Assembly: GCF_003546865.1 (NCBI RefSeq)
Contig: NZ_CP023434.1
Coordinates: forward strand, 744,001 to 808,000
Direction: 5' to 3'
Length of the DNA stretch: 64,000 nt
DNA from: Suicoccus acidiformans
GTDB lineage: Bacteria > Bacillota > Bacilli > Lactobacillales > Aerococcaceae
Made by a program: the position numbers and the translations under genes. Position 1 is the first letter of the stretch, and each line of letters starts with the position of its first letter. Below are positions 17,794 through 28,865 of the stretch, piece after piece. A model generated the notes under the pieces. The model was not told the DNA's origin. It did no database searches and worked only from the letters and a program-made list of their open reading frames with translations.

Positions 17794-18228
17794 ATGAGTG
17801 TATTAAGTGTTCAAGAAGTCATGGAGATTATTCCAAATCGGTATCCCATTCTATTTATCGATGCTGTTGATGAATTAGAGCCAGGTAAACGCATTGTTGC
17901 CCGCAAAAATGTGACCATTAATGAAGAAGTCTTTAATGGCCACTTCCCAGGTGAGCCGGTCTTTCCGGGTGTCTTTATTATCGATGCCTTAGCCCAAGCA
18001 GGTTCGATTGCTCTATTGATGCAAGAGGAATTCAAGGGCATGAACGGCTACTTAGGTGGTTTAAACAAAGTGAAGTTCCGCCAGAAAGTTGTCCCAGGAG
18101 ACGTCTTACGTCTGGAAGTGGAAATTACGAAACTCCGCAAGAATGCGGGACTTGCCCAAGGCTATGCTTATGTAAGCGAGAAGAAAGTATGTGAAGCAGA
18201 AATGACATTTATTATTGGAGCGAAGTAA
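17794..18228 (+). CDS. fabZ: 3-hydroxyacyl-ACP dehydratase FabZ, with Asp at the catalytic acid position
   Basis: 144 aa hot-dog-fold dehydratase converting 3-hydroxyacyl-ACP to trans-2-enoyl-ACP. The catalytic His50 is in NGHFPGEPVFPGV. The partner acid is Asp64 in FIIDALAQAG, whereas FabZ proteins normally have Glu there and FabA has Asp. The codon is clearly GAT. No fabM isomerase gene lies next to fabT, so how unsaturated chains are made is not shown here. Family identity is firm; any change of specificity is speculative. Confidence 0.93.
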   Translation: MSVLSVQEVMEIIPNRYPILFIDAVDELEPGKRIVARKNVTINEEVFNGHFPGEPVFPGVFIIDALAQAGSIALLMQEEFKGMNGYLGGLNKVKFRQKVVPGDVLRLEVEITKLRKNAGLAQGYAYVSEKKVCEAEMTFIIGAK

Positions 18229-18229
18229 T

Positions 18230-19609
18230 ATGTTTGGAAAAGTATTGGTTGCCAATCGCGGCGAAATTGCAGTTCGAATTATTCGAGCGTTACGAGAAAT
18301 GAATATCACGTCTGTCGCTGTTTACAGTGAAGCGGACCGAAATGCTATGCATGCGGAATTAGCAGATGAAGCAGTCTGCATTGGGCCAGCCAAGACTTTA
18401 GATTCCTATGCAAACCCTATTGCGATCCTCAGTGCAGCAATGGTGACAGGCTGTGAAGCAATCCATCCAGGTTATGGCTTCTTGTCTGAACGAAGTGACT
18501 TTGCGGCCCTGTGTGAGGATGTAGGCATTAGTTTTATTGGACCTAGTAGCTATCATATTCGCTCAATGGGAAATAAGCATAATGCGCGTGTAACCATGAT
18601 TGAAGCTGGCGTGCCAGTTATTCCAGGTAGCGATGACTTAGTGCTGGATATTGAAGAAGCCCGCCAAGTCGCTGAGCGTATTGGTTACCCGCTCATGATT
18701 AAAGCAGCTGATGGCGGTGGTGGCAAAGGGATGCGCCGGGTTGATGTCCCGGAAGAATTAGAAGATAAATTCATGCAGGCGCAAGCGGAGACCCAAGCAA
18801 TTTATGGCAATCAACATCTGTATATCGAGCAGATTATTCAATCAGCGAAACATATTGAAGTGCAATTATTAGGTGATACGCATGGAAATGTCATTCATTT
18901 AGGTGAACGAGACTGCTCCCTACAAAGAAATAATCAGAAAGTGATTGAGTTCGCTCCAGCCCTTAGTCTGGCTCCGGAAACCCGGGAAGGTATTTGCAAA
19001 GCTGCTGTACGGGCGGCTAAAGCAATCGAATACACGAATGCTGGGACTATTGAATTTCTTGTGGATCAAGCGGGGAACTATTATTTCATGGAAATGAATA
19101 CCCGTTTACAAGTGGAACATCCCGTGACTGAAATGATAACCGGTGTCGATTTAGTTCAAGAGCAGATTCGCATTGCAAGCGGTGAAGCCTTGTCTTACCG
19201 CCAAGAAGATATTCAATTTTCAGGCTTTGCGATCGAGTGTCGCTTAAATGCGGAGAATCCTCGGGCCAACTTTATGCCATCAAGCGGGCACATTAATCGT
19301 TGCATTATGCCTGCAGGTGGGTTGGGCCTCCGGGTTGAAACAGCAGCTTATTCGGAATATGAATTGCCACCTTTCTATGATTCGATGATTGGCAAGATTA
19401 TCACGCATCATGATCAGCGCGAAGGTGCCTTCCAGATGATGAAACGCGCCTTATACGAAGTTGTTGTTGAAGGCTTAGAAACCAATGTCGATTTATTAGA
19501 TGCTTTAATTGGCAACGAGACAGTCTTTGCAGATGCATTTGATACCCGGTGGCTGGAAAGTCAATTTATGCCAGCGTGGAATGCCATGCTAGAAGCAGAG
19601 GAGGGATAG
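18230..19609 (+). CDS. accC: Acetyl-CoA carboxylase, biotin carboxylase subunit
   Basis: 459 aa. ATP-dependent carboxylation of biotin on AccB. It has the N-terminal pre-ATP-grasp MFGKVLVANRGEIAVRIIRA, the ATP-grasp Gly-rich loop KAADGGGGKGMR, the ERDCSLQRNNQKVIE segment, the MNTRLQVEHPVTE active-site segment and a C-terminal biotin carboxylase domain. ATG at 18230 overlaps the fabZ stop region; GGAG lies about 10 bases upstream. Confidence 0.95.
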   Translation: MFGKVLVANRGEIAVRIIRALREMNITSVAVYSEADRNAMHAELADEAVCIGPAKTLDSYANPIAILSAAMVTGCEAIHPGYGFLSERSDFAALCEDVGISFIGPSSYHIRSMGNKHNARVTMIEAGVPVIPGSDDLVLDIEEARQVAERIGYPLMIKAADGGGGKGMRRVDVPEELEDKFMQAQAETQAIYGNQHLYIEQIIQSAKHIEVQLLGDTHGNVIHLGERDCSLQRNNQKVIEFAPALSLAPETREGICKAAVRAAKAIEYTNAGTIEFLVDQAGNYYFMEMNTRLQVEHPVTEMITGVDLVQEQIRIASGEALSYRQEDIQFSGFAIECRLNAENPRANFMPSSGHINRCIMPAGGLGLRVETAAYSEYELPPFYDSMIGKIITHHDQREGAFQMMKRALYEVVVEGLETNVDLLDALIGNETVFADAFDTRWLESQFMPAWNAMLEAEEG

Positions 19610-19612
19610 TAA

Positions 19613-20461
19613 ATGGCTTTATTTCGTAAGAAAGAATCTATTCGGCTAAATCCAATCTTACCCCAGAACTTTACGAAGAAACGCGAAGAATTGCCGGATG
19701 ACTTAGTCAAGCGCTGTCCTTCTTGCCGCCGCGTCATCTTACAAAAAGACATTACCCAAGACCGTTGTTGTCCGAATTGTCAGCACCATTTCCAATTTCC
19801 AGCTCAAGACCGAATTGAGTGGCTAGTGGATGAGGGCAGCTTTATGGAGTGGGATAGTTATTTTGCCACGGTGAATCCGCTCGACTTTCCTGATTATCAA
19901 GAGAAGCTTGAAGCTGCCCAAGACGTAACCGGCTTGAATGAAGCGGTGGTAACGGGTGAAGCCACCATCAGAGGTAATGCCGTATCATTAGGTGTCATGG
20001 ACAGTCGTTTCATTATGGCAAGTATGGGAAGTGTTGTTGGGGAGAAATTAACTCGTTTGTTTGAAAAGGCGACCGAGCGTGAACTTCCTGTTATTCTATA
20101 TGTCGCTTCAGGGGGCGCCCGGATGCAGGAAGGGATCCTATCGCTGATGCAGATGGCGAAGGTGTCGCAAGCAGTCTCCCAACATAGTCAAGCTGGATTA
20201 TTGTATGTGAGTGTGCTGACCAATCCGACGACCGGTGGGGTTACAGCCAGTTTCGGTATGCAAGCTGATATTACATTAGCCGAACCCAAAGCAACCATCG
20301 GTTTTGCTGGTAAACGCGTCATTGCCCAGACAATGCAGGCGGAATTGCCCGAAGATTTCCAAGAAGCGGAGCGAGTACTCCAAACAGGCTTCGTCGATCA
20401 AATTATCGCAAGAAGTGAGCAGCATGATGCTTTAGCACTTATCTTAAATGTGCATAAGTAG
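19613..20461 (+). CDS. accD: Acetyl-CoA carboxylase carboxyltransferase beta subunit
   Basis: 282 aa. Forms the carboxyltransferase with AccA, moving CO2 from carboxybiotin to acetyl-CoA. An N-terminal zinc ribbon with Cys35/Cys38 and Cys53/Cys56 (CPSC...CPNC) precedes the crotonase-like core with SGGARMQEGILSLMQMAK and the NPTTGGVTASF motif. Confidence 0.95.
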   Translation: MALFRKKESIRLNPILPQNFTKKREELPDDLVKRCPSCRRVILQKDITQDRCCPNCQHHFQFPAQDRIEWLVDEGSFMEWDSYFATVNPLDFPDYQEKLEAAQDVTGLNEAVVTGEATIRGNAVSLGVMDSRFIMASMGSVVGEKLTRLFEKATERELPVILYVASGGARMQEGILSLMQMAKVSQAVSQHSQAGLLYVSVLTNPTTGGVTASFGMQADITLAEPKATIGFAGKRVIAQTMQAELPEDFQEAERVLQTGFVDQIIARSEQHDALALILNVHK

Positions 20462-20479
20462 CAGCGCTAGGAGGTTAAC

Positions 20480-21262
20480 ATGGAAGCATATCATACAGTC
20501 CAGAAGGCGCGCGACGTCCACCGGGTCTCAACATTAGAAATTATAGACGCGCTAACAGAAAATTTTATTGAGTTTCATGGCGACCGTGTCGCAGGGGATG
20601 ACAAGGCAATTATCGGGGGCATTGGGATGATGGGCCAACAAGCCCTAACTATCATCGGCGTCCAAAAAGGTCTCACGACCCATGAGAATATTAAGCGAAA
20701 CTTCGGCTCCAGTGGTCCGAGTGGCTACCGCAAAGCGCAACGTCTGATGAAACAAGCTGAGAAATTCAATCGGCCAGTCTTGACCTTAATCAATACCTCA
20801 GGGGCTTATGCTGCACCAGAATCTGAAGAAGGAGGTATTGGTGAAGCTATTGCTAGTTCATTGATGACCATGGCAGAACTTACCGTGCCAACCTTGGCGA
20901 TTATTCTCGGTGAAGGCGGGAGTGGTGGTGCCATTGCCCTGGCTTTAGCCGATGAAGTTTGGATGTTGGAACATGCTGTGTATTCCATTCTCTCACCTGA
21001 AGGCTTTGCAAGCATTCTCTGGAAAGACTCTAAGCTTGCCCCACAAGCGGCGGATTTAATGCGACTAACGGCTCCTGAATTAAAAGAATTAGGTATTATT
21101 GAGCGCATTATTACAGAAACGAACCCTAACGGTGAACCGATTGAGCGCTCCAAACTTCTGGAGCAACTTTGCCAAGCCATTGAAACGAAATTTAACGAAC
21201 TTGTCCAAGAGGATGTAGCTACAAGAGTTCAAGCTAAGCAAGCTAGATTCCGCAAGTTCTAA
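20480..21262 (+). CDS. accA: Acetyl-CoA carboxylase carboxyltransferase alpha subunit
   Basis: 260 aa. Partner of AccD and last gene of the fab/acc operon. Core motifs are ENIKRNFGSSGPSGYRKA, NTSGAYAAPESEEGGIGEAI, GEGGSGGAIALALADEVWML and LSPEGFASILWKD. It lacks the long N-terminal extension of some relatives, as usual in Lactobacillales. RBS AGGAGG precedes ATG 20480. Confidence 0.95.
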   Translation: MEAYHTVQKARDVHRVSTLEIIDALTENFIEFHGDRVAGDDKAIIGGIGMMGQQALTIIGVQKGLTTHENIKRNFGSSGPSGYRKAQRLMKQAEKFNRPVLTLINTSGAYAAPESEEGGIGEAIASSLMTMAELTVPTLAIILGEGGSGGAIALALADEVWMLEHAVYSILSPEGFASILWKDSKLAPQAADLMRLTAPELKELGIIERIITETNPNGEPIERSKLLEQLCQAIETKFNELVQEDVATRVQAKQARFRKF

Positions 21263-21432
21263 GCAACTTTTATACAAACTTGACGAATGAATAATCTTTG
21301 CCAAGCAAAAGTTGCAGAGAAGATAAGTTTAGGATGGGGAAAAACTCCCCCCCAAAAAAATCTCAACATTAAAATTCTCTAATTTTTAAACAGTTGTCTT
21401 ATTTAGAGTGAAACAGATAAAACAGCGATTAC

Positions 21433-21465
21433 AAGCCTTAATCTGGTTAGATTAGGGCTTTTTTT
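21433..21465 (+). terminator. Rho-independent terminator of the fab/acc operon
   Basis: A 12-bp stem AAGCCTTAATCT/AGATTAGGGCTT (one G-T pair) with loop GGTT is followed by seven T. Confidence 0.92.
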
Positions 21466-21549
21466 GAATTCAAACAATAAAAATTTTTTATAATTACATA
21501 AATCACAAACTTTTCGCTTAACTGTACCATTTGTGAAGCTTTTCATAAC

Positions 21550-21578
21550 TTGCAAAGCCCTTACATTCATGATAAATT
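21550..21578 (+). promoter_or_regulatory. Putative promoter of the pdh operon
   Basis: TTGCAA (21550-21555), a 17-bp spacer and TAAATT (21573-21578); an overlapping TATAAT-like sequence lies a few bases further downstream. The position is suitable for the operon that starts at 21649, but the exact -10 is uncertain. Confidence 0.45.
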
Positions 21579-21627
21579 ATAATTAAGAAATTGATACAGT
21601 TTTGCCGAACTGTGTTATTCAATATAA

Positions 21628-22755
<1,128 letters not shown>

Positions 22756-22757
22756 AT

Positions 22758-23735
22758 ATGGCACAAATGACAATGATCCAAGCAATTACAGATGCTTTGG
22801 ATATCGAGTTAAACAAAGATGACCGTACCTTAATCTTCGGTGAAGACGTTGGTAAAAACGGTGGTGTCTTCCGTGCTACGGAAGGTTTGCAAGACAAGCA
22901 TGGTGAAGATCGTGTATTCAACACTCCTTTGGCTGAGTCTGGTATTGGTGGTTTAGCTATTGGTTTATCTATGGAAGGTTTCCGTCCGATTATGGAAATC
23001 CAATTCTTCGGTTTCCTCTTTGAAGTAATGGACTCTATTGCTGGACAAATGAGCCGGACACGTTTCCGTATGGGCGGTTCACGTAATATGCCAATTACCG
23101 TTCGTTCACCATTCGGTGGGGGAGTTGCTACACCAGAAATGCACGCGGACAGTTTAGAAGGCTTAATTGCTCAATCTCCAGGGGTTAAAGTAGTCATTCC
23201 TTCAAATCCTTATGATGCGAAAGGTTTACTGATTTCTTCAATCCGTGATAACGATCCAGTTGTCTTCTTGGAACATATGAAACTATATCGTTCATTCCGT
23301 GAAGAAGTACCTGAAGGAGAATATACAATCCCTCTAGGTGAAGCAAATGTGGTTAAAGAAGGTACAGATGTATCCATCATCGCATACGGTGCAATGGTTC
23401 GTGAAGCAATCGCAGCAGCTGAAACCTTAGAAAAAGAAGGCATCAACGCTGAAATTATTGACTTACGTACTGTTTACCCATTGGATATCGATACCCTCAT
23501 TAAAACAACTGAGAAAACAGGTCGTGTCGTTGTAGTTCAAGAAGCACAACGTCAAGCAGGTGTTGGTGAGAAAGTTATCTCTGAAATTTCTCAACGTGCA
23601 GTCTTATCATTGAAAGCACCAATCCAATTCGTAGCTGCGCCGAACACTGTTTATCCATTTGGTATGGCAGAGAAAGAATGGTTGCCAAATGCAAACGATA
23701 TCGTAGAAGCAGTTAAAGAAGCAACTGTTTTCTAA
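22758..23735 (+). CDS. pdhB: Pyruvate dehydrogenase E1 component beta subunit
   Basis: 325 aa. It completes the heterotetrameric E1. The N-terminal TPP-binding region contains [18 protein letters not shown] and the [10 protein letters not shown] segment; the C-terminal transketolase domain contains [14 protein letters not shown] and [18 protein letters not shown] lies inside the pdhA end. Confidence 0.95.
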   Translation: MAQMTMIQAITDALDIELNKDDRTLIFGEDVGKNGGVFRATEGLQDKHGEDRVFNTPLAESGIGGLAIGLSMEGFRPIMEIQFFGFLFEVMDSIAGQMSRTRFRMGGSRNMPITVRSPFGGGVATPEMHADSLEGLIAQSPGVKVVIPSNPYDAKGLLISSIRDNDPVVFLEHMKLYRSFREEVPEGEYTIPLGEANVVKEGTDVSIIAYGAMVREAIAAAETLEKEGINAEIIDLRTVYPLDIDTLIKTTEKTGRVVVVQEAQRQAGVGEKVISEISQRAVLSLKAPIQFVAAPNTVYPFGMAEKEWLPNANDIVEAVKEATVF

Positions 23736-23808
23736 TTTGACACGAAGAAGATAGCCACAGTGCTATCTTCACTTTTCATGAAAATGACAAACGAAAGGAT
23801 GTACATAC

Positions 23809-25470
23809 ATGGCTTTTAAATTTAGACTTCCTGAACTTGGCGAAGGAATCCATGAAGGCGAAGTTGTAACTTGGGCAGTAGCTGAAGGCGATACAATTAA
23901 TGAAGATGATACTTTAGTTGAAATCCAAAACGATAAATCGGTTGAAGAAATTCCTTCACCTGTTACAGGTACAGTAAGTAAGATTGTTGTTTCTGAAGGA
24001 ACGGTTGCACACGTAGGTGATGTACTTGTTGAAATCGATGCACCTGGTTACGAAGGGAACGACGAGGCTGACGAAGCACCTGCTGCAGAACAAGCAGACG
24101 AAGCACCAGTTACTCAAGCGACAGCAACTGCTGGAGGCGGTAACTTTAACTTTACCTTGCCTGAACTTGGTGAAGGAATCCATGAAGGAGAAGTAGTATC
24201 ATGGGCAGTAGCTGAAGGCGATACAATCAATGAAGATGACACATTAGTAGAAATCCAAAATGATAAATCCGTTGAAGAAATCCCATCACCATACTCTGGA
24301 ACTATTGTGAAAATCCACGTTCAAGAAGGTGAAGTAGCACACGTAGGTGATGTGCTTGTTGAAATCGATGCACCTGATTATGAAGGAACTGACAATGCAG
24401 TTGTTTCTACTCCAGCGTCACCAACAGGCGAAGCGGGTGAAGATCCAGCTCAAGCAGCTACGGCACAAACAACAGGTGCAGCAACTTCCGATGCAGCACC
24501 AACAGGCCAAGCTGGCGCAAATAACCCAGCAGGTCGCGTTCTAGCAATGCCATCTGTGCGTAAGCTAGCTCGTGAGAAGGGTGTTGATATTACACAAGTA
24601 ACACCGACAGGTAAAGGTGGCCGGGTAACTGAAAGTGATGTCTTGAACTTTGGTTCTCAACCAGCTGCCCCAGCTCAAGCAGAAGAAGCATCAGCTGCTC
24701 AACCAGCTCAAGCAGCATCCGCAGAAAGCAAACCAGCTGCAACAGCACCAGTAGCTAGCAGTGGTGAACGTGAAGAGCGCGTAGCGATGACGCCAATGCG
24801 TAAAGCTATTTCACGCTCTATGATGAACTCACTTCAAAGTTCTGCACAATTAACGCATTTTGATGAAGTAGAAGTTTCTAAACTTTGGGATCACCGCAAG
24901 AAATTTAAAGATGTGGCAGCTGAACGCGATACGAAGTTAACCTTCTTGCCATATGTCGTTAAAGCACTTGTGGCAGCAGCGAAGAAATACCCTGTAATCA
25001 ATGCGCAATTAGATGATGAGAAATCTGAAATCATTTACAAGAACTACTACAACGTAGGTATTGCGACAGATACAGATGCTGGCTTATATGTTCCTAACAT
25101 TAAAGACGCAAATGCTAAGAGCATGTTTGACATCGCTGATGAAATCAATGAATTAGCAGCTAAAGCACATGAAGGTAAATTATCAGCCGGTGAAATGCGT
25201 GATGGAACAATCACGATTTCTAACTTAGGTTCAGCGGGTGGTAAATGGTTCACGCCAATCTTGAACTACCCAGAATCTGTCATCCTAGGCTTTGGTTCAA
25301 TTGTTCAACAGCCAGTTGTCAATGAAGAAGGCGAATTAGCAGTTGGTCGCGTTGTGAAGTTATCAATCACGTACGATCATAGAATTATGGACGGTGCAAC
25401 CGCTCAATTAGCCCTTAATGAAGTTAAGAAATACTTATCAGACCCTGAATTGTTATTAATGGAAGGTTAA
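23809..25470 (+). CDS. pdhC: Dihydrolipoamide acetyltransferase (E2) with two lipoyl domains
   Basis: 553 aa. Core of the pyruvate dehydrogenase complex. Two nearly identical lipoyl domains lie at about 2-80 and 112-190, with lipoyl lysines K43 and K153 in [11 protein letters not shown]. Ala/Pro/Thr-rich linkers lead to a peripheral-subunit-binding domain (about 243-285, [15 protein letters not shown]) and the catalytic domain (about 330-553) ending with the active-site [10 protein letters not shown]. The nucleotide repeat of the lipoyl modules is listed separately. Confidence 0.95.
   Translation: MAFKFRLPELGEGIHEGEVVTWAVAEGDTINEDDTLVEIQNDKSVEEIPSPVTGTVSKIVVSEGTVAHVGDVLVEIDAPGYEGNDEADEAPAAEQADEAPVTQATATAGGGNFNFTLPELGEGIHEGEVVSWAVAEGDTINEDDTLVEIQNDKSVEEIPSPYSGTIVKIHVQEGEVAHVGDVLVEIDAPDYEGTDNAVVSTPASPTGEAGEDPAQAATAQTTGAATSDAAPTGQAGANNPAGRVLAMPSVRKLAREKGVDITQVTPTGKGGRVTESDVLNFGSQPAAPAQAEEASAAQPAQAASAESKPAATAPVASSGEREERVAMTPMRKAISRSMMNSLQSSAQLTHFDEVEVSKLWDHRKKFKDVAAERDTKLTFLPYVVKALVAAAKKYPVINAQLDDEKSEIIYKNYYNVGIATDTDAGLYVPNIKDANAKSMFDIADEINELAAKAHEGKLSAGEMRDGTITISNLGSAGGKWFTPILNYPESVILGFGSIVQQPVVNEEGELAVGRVVKLSITYDHRIMDGATAQLALNEVKKYLSDPELLLMEG
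23828..24387 (+). repeat. Tandem lipoyl-domain duplication within pdhC
   Basis: A segment of about 230 bp is repeated with an offset of exactly 330 bp (for example CTGAACTTGG at 23831 and 24161, and GAAATCGATGCACCTG at 24031 and 24361). The DNA is highly similar with mostly synonymous differences, which indicates a recent duplication or gene conversion of the lipoyl module. Confidence 0.85.
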
Positions 25471-25482
25471 GGTGAAAACTGA

Positions 25483-26892
25483 ATGGTAGTTGGAGATTTC
25501 GCAATTGAACTAGATACAGTCGTTATAGGATCTGGACCTGGTGGTTACGTTGCAGCGATCCGTGCAGCTCAACTTGGTCAGAAAGTTGCCATCATTGAAC
25601 GTGAATTCATTGGCGGAACATGTTTAAACGTTGGGTGTATCCCATCCAAAGCCTTGATTAACGCTGGGCATGTATACCATGACGCTAAACACGGGGACTT
25701 CTTTGGAGTGAATACGAAAGATATTTCCGTTGATTTCAAACGTACACAACAATGGAAAGATGAAGAAGTTGTTGGCAAGTTAACGGGTGGCGTGGAAATG
25801 CTCTTGAAGAAGAATAAAGTTGAAATCATTCGTGGAGAAGCTTTCTTCGTTGATGACCATACTTTACGTGTTATTACAGAAGATGCAGCCCAAACATATT
25901 CATTCAACAATGCAATTGTTGCAACGGGAAGCCGTCCGATTGAAATCCCAGGTTTCAAATTCGGTGAGCGCGTTCTTGACTCAACAGGCATTCTAGCTTT
26001 AACAGATATCCCTGAAGACTTAGTTGTTATTGGTGGGGGTTACATCGGTTCAGAATTAGCTGGTGCTTATGCAAACTTTGGAACAAACATTACAATTCTT
26101 GAAGGATCACCGCAAATCATTCCTACATTTGAGAAGGATATGGTTCGCCTGGTTGAGGATGAATTCAAGAACAAAGGTGTAGAAATCATCACCAATGCTA
26201 TGGCTAAAGAAGCTAAAGTGAATGGTAATCGTGTTGAAGTGACGTATGAAGTTGGCGGTAAGACACATACTGTTGAAGCTGATTACTGCCTAGTTACTGT
26301 AGGTCGCCGTCCAAACACTGATGAAATGGGCCTAGAACAAGCTGGTGTTCGAATTGGTGATCGCGGATTAATTACAGTAGATGACCAATGTCGCACAAAC
26401 GTATCAAACATCTATGCTATCGGTGATGCGGTTGCTGGAGCTGCTCTCGCTCACAAGGCAAGTTATGAAGCAAAAGTTGCTGCAGCAGCCATCAGTGGTG
26501 ATGAAAGCATGGTCGTTGACTACGTTGCAATGCCTGCAGTCTGCTTTACTGATCCAGAACTAGCTAGCGTTGGTCATACCAGAGACTCAGCTAAAGAAGC
26601 TGGCTTAGACGTAAATGTATCTAAATTCCCACTTGCTGCGAATGGCCGTGCTTTATCATTGAATGCAACAGAAGGTTTCGTACGCTTGGTGACAACGAAA
26701 GAAGACAACATTATTGTTGGGGCACAAGTCGCAGGAGCGAATGCTTCAGATGTCATCGCTGAATTAACTTTAGCTGTTGAAAGTGGTATGAACGCTGAAG
26801 ACATTGCCTTAACAATTCACTCTCACCCATCTCTAGCAGAAACTGTAATGGATGCAGCGGAATTAGCTTTAGGTATGCCGATTCATATTTAA
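25483..26892 (+). CDS. pdhD: Dihydrolipoyl dehydrogenase (E3)
   Basis: 469 aa flavoprotein that reoxidises dihydrolipoyl-E2 with NAD+. FAD-binding [17 protein letters not shown], redox disulfide [16 protein letters not shown]-binding [19 protein letters not shown] and the catalytic His-Glu pair in HSHPSLAE are all present. Last gene of pdhABCD, 12 bp after pdhC. Confidence 0.95.
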   Translation: MVVGDFAIELDTVVIGSGPGGYVAAIRAAQLGQKVAIIEREFIGGTCLNVGCIPSKALINAGHVYHDAKHGDFFGVNTKDISVDFKRTQQWKDEEVVGKLTGGVEMLLKKNKVEIIRGEAFFVDDHTLRVITEDAAQTYSFNNAIVATGSRPIEIPGFKFGERVLDSTGILALTDIPEDLVVIGGGYIGSELAGAYANFGTNITILEGSPQIIPTFEKDMVRLVEDEFKNKGVEIITNAMAKEAKVNGNRVEVTYEVGGKTHTVEADYCLVTVGRRPNTDEMGLEQAGVRIGDRGLITVDDQCRTNVSNIYAIGDAVAGAALAHKASYEAKVAAAAISGDESMVVDYVAMPAVCFTDPELASVGHTRDSAKEAGLDVNVSKFPLAANGRALSLNATEGFVRLVTTKEDNIIVGAQVAGANASDVIAELTLAVESGMNAEDIALTIHSHPSLAETVMDAAELALGMPIHI

Positions 26893-26903
26893 ATTCATAC
26901 TCA

Positions 26904-26940
26904 AGACTCTTGAAAACTTTGGCTTTTCAAGGGTCTTTTT
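26904..26940 (+). terminator. Rho-independent terminator of the pdh operon
   Basis: A 13-bp stem AGACTCTTGAAAA/TTTTCAAGGGTCT with one wobble pair is followed by TTTTT. Confidence 0.92.
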
Positions 26941-27400
26941 GTGACTATTAGTAGTTTTGAGTTTAGCAATATATAGAGAGGATTCCCGAGAAATTGTAAG
27001 CACATTCATTGAGTTGCCCTTAATTTCAGTTATGAATAGACTATTAAATTAATGATGATGCTAGAAATTATTGGAAAAATTTAAAAATATATGCAATATT
27101 TATTTTTGTATTACCGATGAAATATTTTTATAAATATTTCTTTAAAATTCAACAAATACTCAGATCCAAGCACAAATCGAAACTTATATAGAAATATTGA
27201 AATCCAAAGTTAATTATTTATTTTTTAAGGATAATTATATTGAAGCCACAAGCTTTTTTGGTATTGAGAAAAACGAAAGATTTACCATTGATTTAAAAAT
27301 AAATAGGAGTAAAATGCATAGGTGTAACATCACTTATGGAATACCTTTGTTAAAAATTGCCCGCAACTAGTGTATTCCTAACTAGAAAGAAGGTTGAATT
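26941..27400. other. AT-rich spacer before the atp operon with a possible decayed coding stretch
   Basis: The composition is clearly more AT-rich than the flanking operons. From 27146 to 27370 one plus-strand frame is open for 74 codons without an upstream ATG and RBS; its product contains SFFGIEKNERFTIDLKI and ends in PLLKIARN. Within it, ATG at 27314 preceded by AGGAGT could encode an 18-aa peptide (MHRCNITYGIPLLKIARN). I cannot assign a function. It could be a gene remnant, a leader peptide or chance. No atpI-like gene is visible. Confidence 0.3.
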
Positions 27401-28117
27401 TTGGATGAGACTCGAATCATTGAATTGTTAGGTATAAGTTTCCCATTGAATACTATGATCGCCTTTGGGGCTGTCCTTGTTATTGTGGCGTTTATCTGTC
27501 TATGTTTAAATCGGAATTTATCGGTAGAAAATCCAACGAAGGGTCAAATTCTGATGGAATCCTTGGTTAGTTTTATCAAAGGAATTGTTCGCGATAATAT
27601 TGGTGAACAAGCAGACAAGTTCTATGTCATTATCGCTTTTGGGTTATTTTTGTTCTTGCTGGTGGCTAATTATATTGGTCTAATTCTGCTTGTGGATGTT
27701 CATGAAGTGTCTTACTTTAAGAGTCCTACGGCAGACCCAGTGGTTGCAATTGTCTTAGCGGTGATTATGAATTTGCTTTCCCATTATTTCGGGGCGAAGG
27801 CGCATGGAGGCTTGGGCAAATATATTAAAGCAGAGTATTTATCCCCTAATATTCTCAGCCTACCTATTACCGTGGTAGAAGAAGTGATTAATATCTTTAC
27901 CTTGGCCTTACGTTTATTTGGGAATATCTTTGCTGGGGAAGTGTTATTGAAATTAATCGCTCAAGTTGGGAATAGTTATGGCGTATTAACATGGTTAGCG
28001 GGTATACCGCTTCAGATGATATGGCAAATATTCTCGCTATTTATCGGTGCAATTCAAGCGTATATTTTTGTAACCTTATCAAGTGTTTATCTATCAAATA
28101 AAGTTTCACATAAGTAA
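27401..28117 (+). CDS. atpB: ATP synthase F0 subunit a
   Basis: 238 aa from TTG at 27401, after AAGAAGG; the nearby ATG is out of frame. Integral membrane subunit forming the proton half-channels. Several transmembrane helices are visible, and the essential Arg lies in ALRLFGNIFAGEVL. First gene of atpBEFHAGDC. Confidence 0.92.
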   Translation: MDETRIIELLGISFPLNTMIAFGAVLVIVAFICLCLNRNLSVENPTKGQILMESLVSFIKGIVRDNIGEQADKFYVIIAFGLFLFLLVANYIGLILLVDVHEVSYFKSPTADPVVAIVLAVIMNLLSHYFGAKAHGGLGKYIKAEYLSPNILSLPITVVEEVINIFTLALRLFGNIFAGEVLLKLIAQVGNSYGVLTWLAGIPLQMIWQIFSLFIGAIQAYIFVTLSSVYLSNKVSHK

Positions 28118-28128
28118 AGGAGTTATAA

Positions 28129-28344
<216 letters not shown>

Positions 28345-28358
28345 GGAGTGAGGTGGAT

Positions 28359-28865
28359 ATGGCGAATTTATTTGGACCTTCAGCCATTGGGCAAATGTTA
28401 ATGACATTAATTTCTTTTATTCTAGTTATCTACGTTGCCTACCGTTTCGGTTATAAGCCAATTTCAGAAATGCTGGAGAAACGTCAAGCAGTAATTACGA
28501 AAGATTTAGCCGAAGCTCAAATGGCTCAAACGGCCTCCCAACAAGCACAAGAGGATGCTCGCCTTGCCTTGGAGCAAGCTCGCCAAGAAGCAACTGAAAT
28601 TATTAACAGGGCAAAAGTACAAAGCCAAGCAGAAGCTCAGCGAACAATTCAAGCTACAGAATCTGAAATGCGTGAATTAAAAGCACGCCAAGAAGCAAGC
28701 TTCGCCCAAGAACGCCAAGAAATGCAAGAGGCGATGGAAGTTAATATCGCTGAAATATCTGTGCAAATTGCTGAAAAGATATTACAACGTGAGGTGACAC
28801 AGGAAGATCAAGACCGTTTAATTCAAGAGTTTATGGCTAGATTGGAAGCGGAAGGAAATGTCTGA
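28359..28865 (+). CDS. atpF: ATP synthase F0 subunit b
   Basis: 168 aa from ATG 28359 (GTG at 28353 is possible but very close to the RBS GGAG). One N-terminal membrane helix (about 10-28, MLMTLISFILVIYVAYRFG) is followed by a long charged coiled coil rich in Gln, Ala and Glu forming the peripheral stalk. It overlaps atpH by 8 bases. Confidence 0.92.
   Translation: MANLFGPSAIGQMLMTLISFILVIYVAYRFGYKPISEMLEKRQAVITKDLAEAQMAQTASQQAQEDARLALEQARQEATEIINRAKVQSQAEAQRTIQATESEMRELKARQEASFAQERQEMQEAMEVNIAEISVQIAEKILQREVTQEDQDRLIQEFMARLEAEGNV

Larger units (their letters stand above)
21263..21627. other. Intergenic region between accA and the pdh operon
   Basis: 365 bp, AT-rich. It holds the accA terminator at 21433-21465, a G4/C7 tract near 21335-21353, and the putative pdhA promoter. 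No gene or riboswitch was recognised. Confidence 0.6.

Noticed and set aside
21335-21360. Terminator formed by the G4/C7 tract after accA
   Set aside because: The stem is short and followed by A rather than T; a better terminator lies at 21433-21465.
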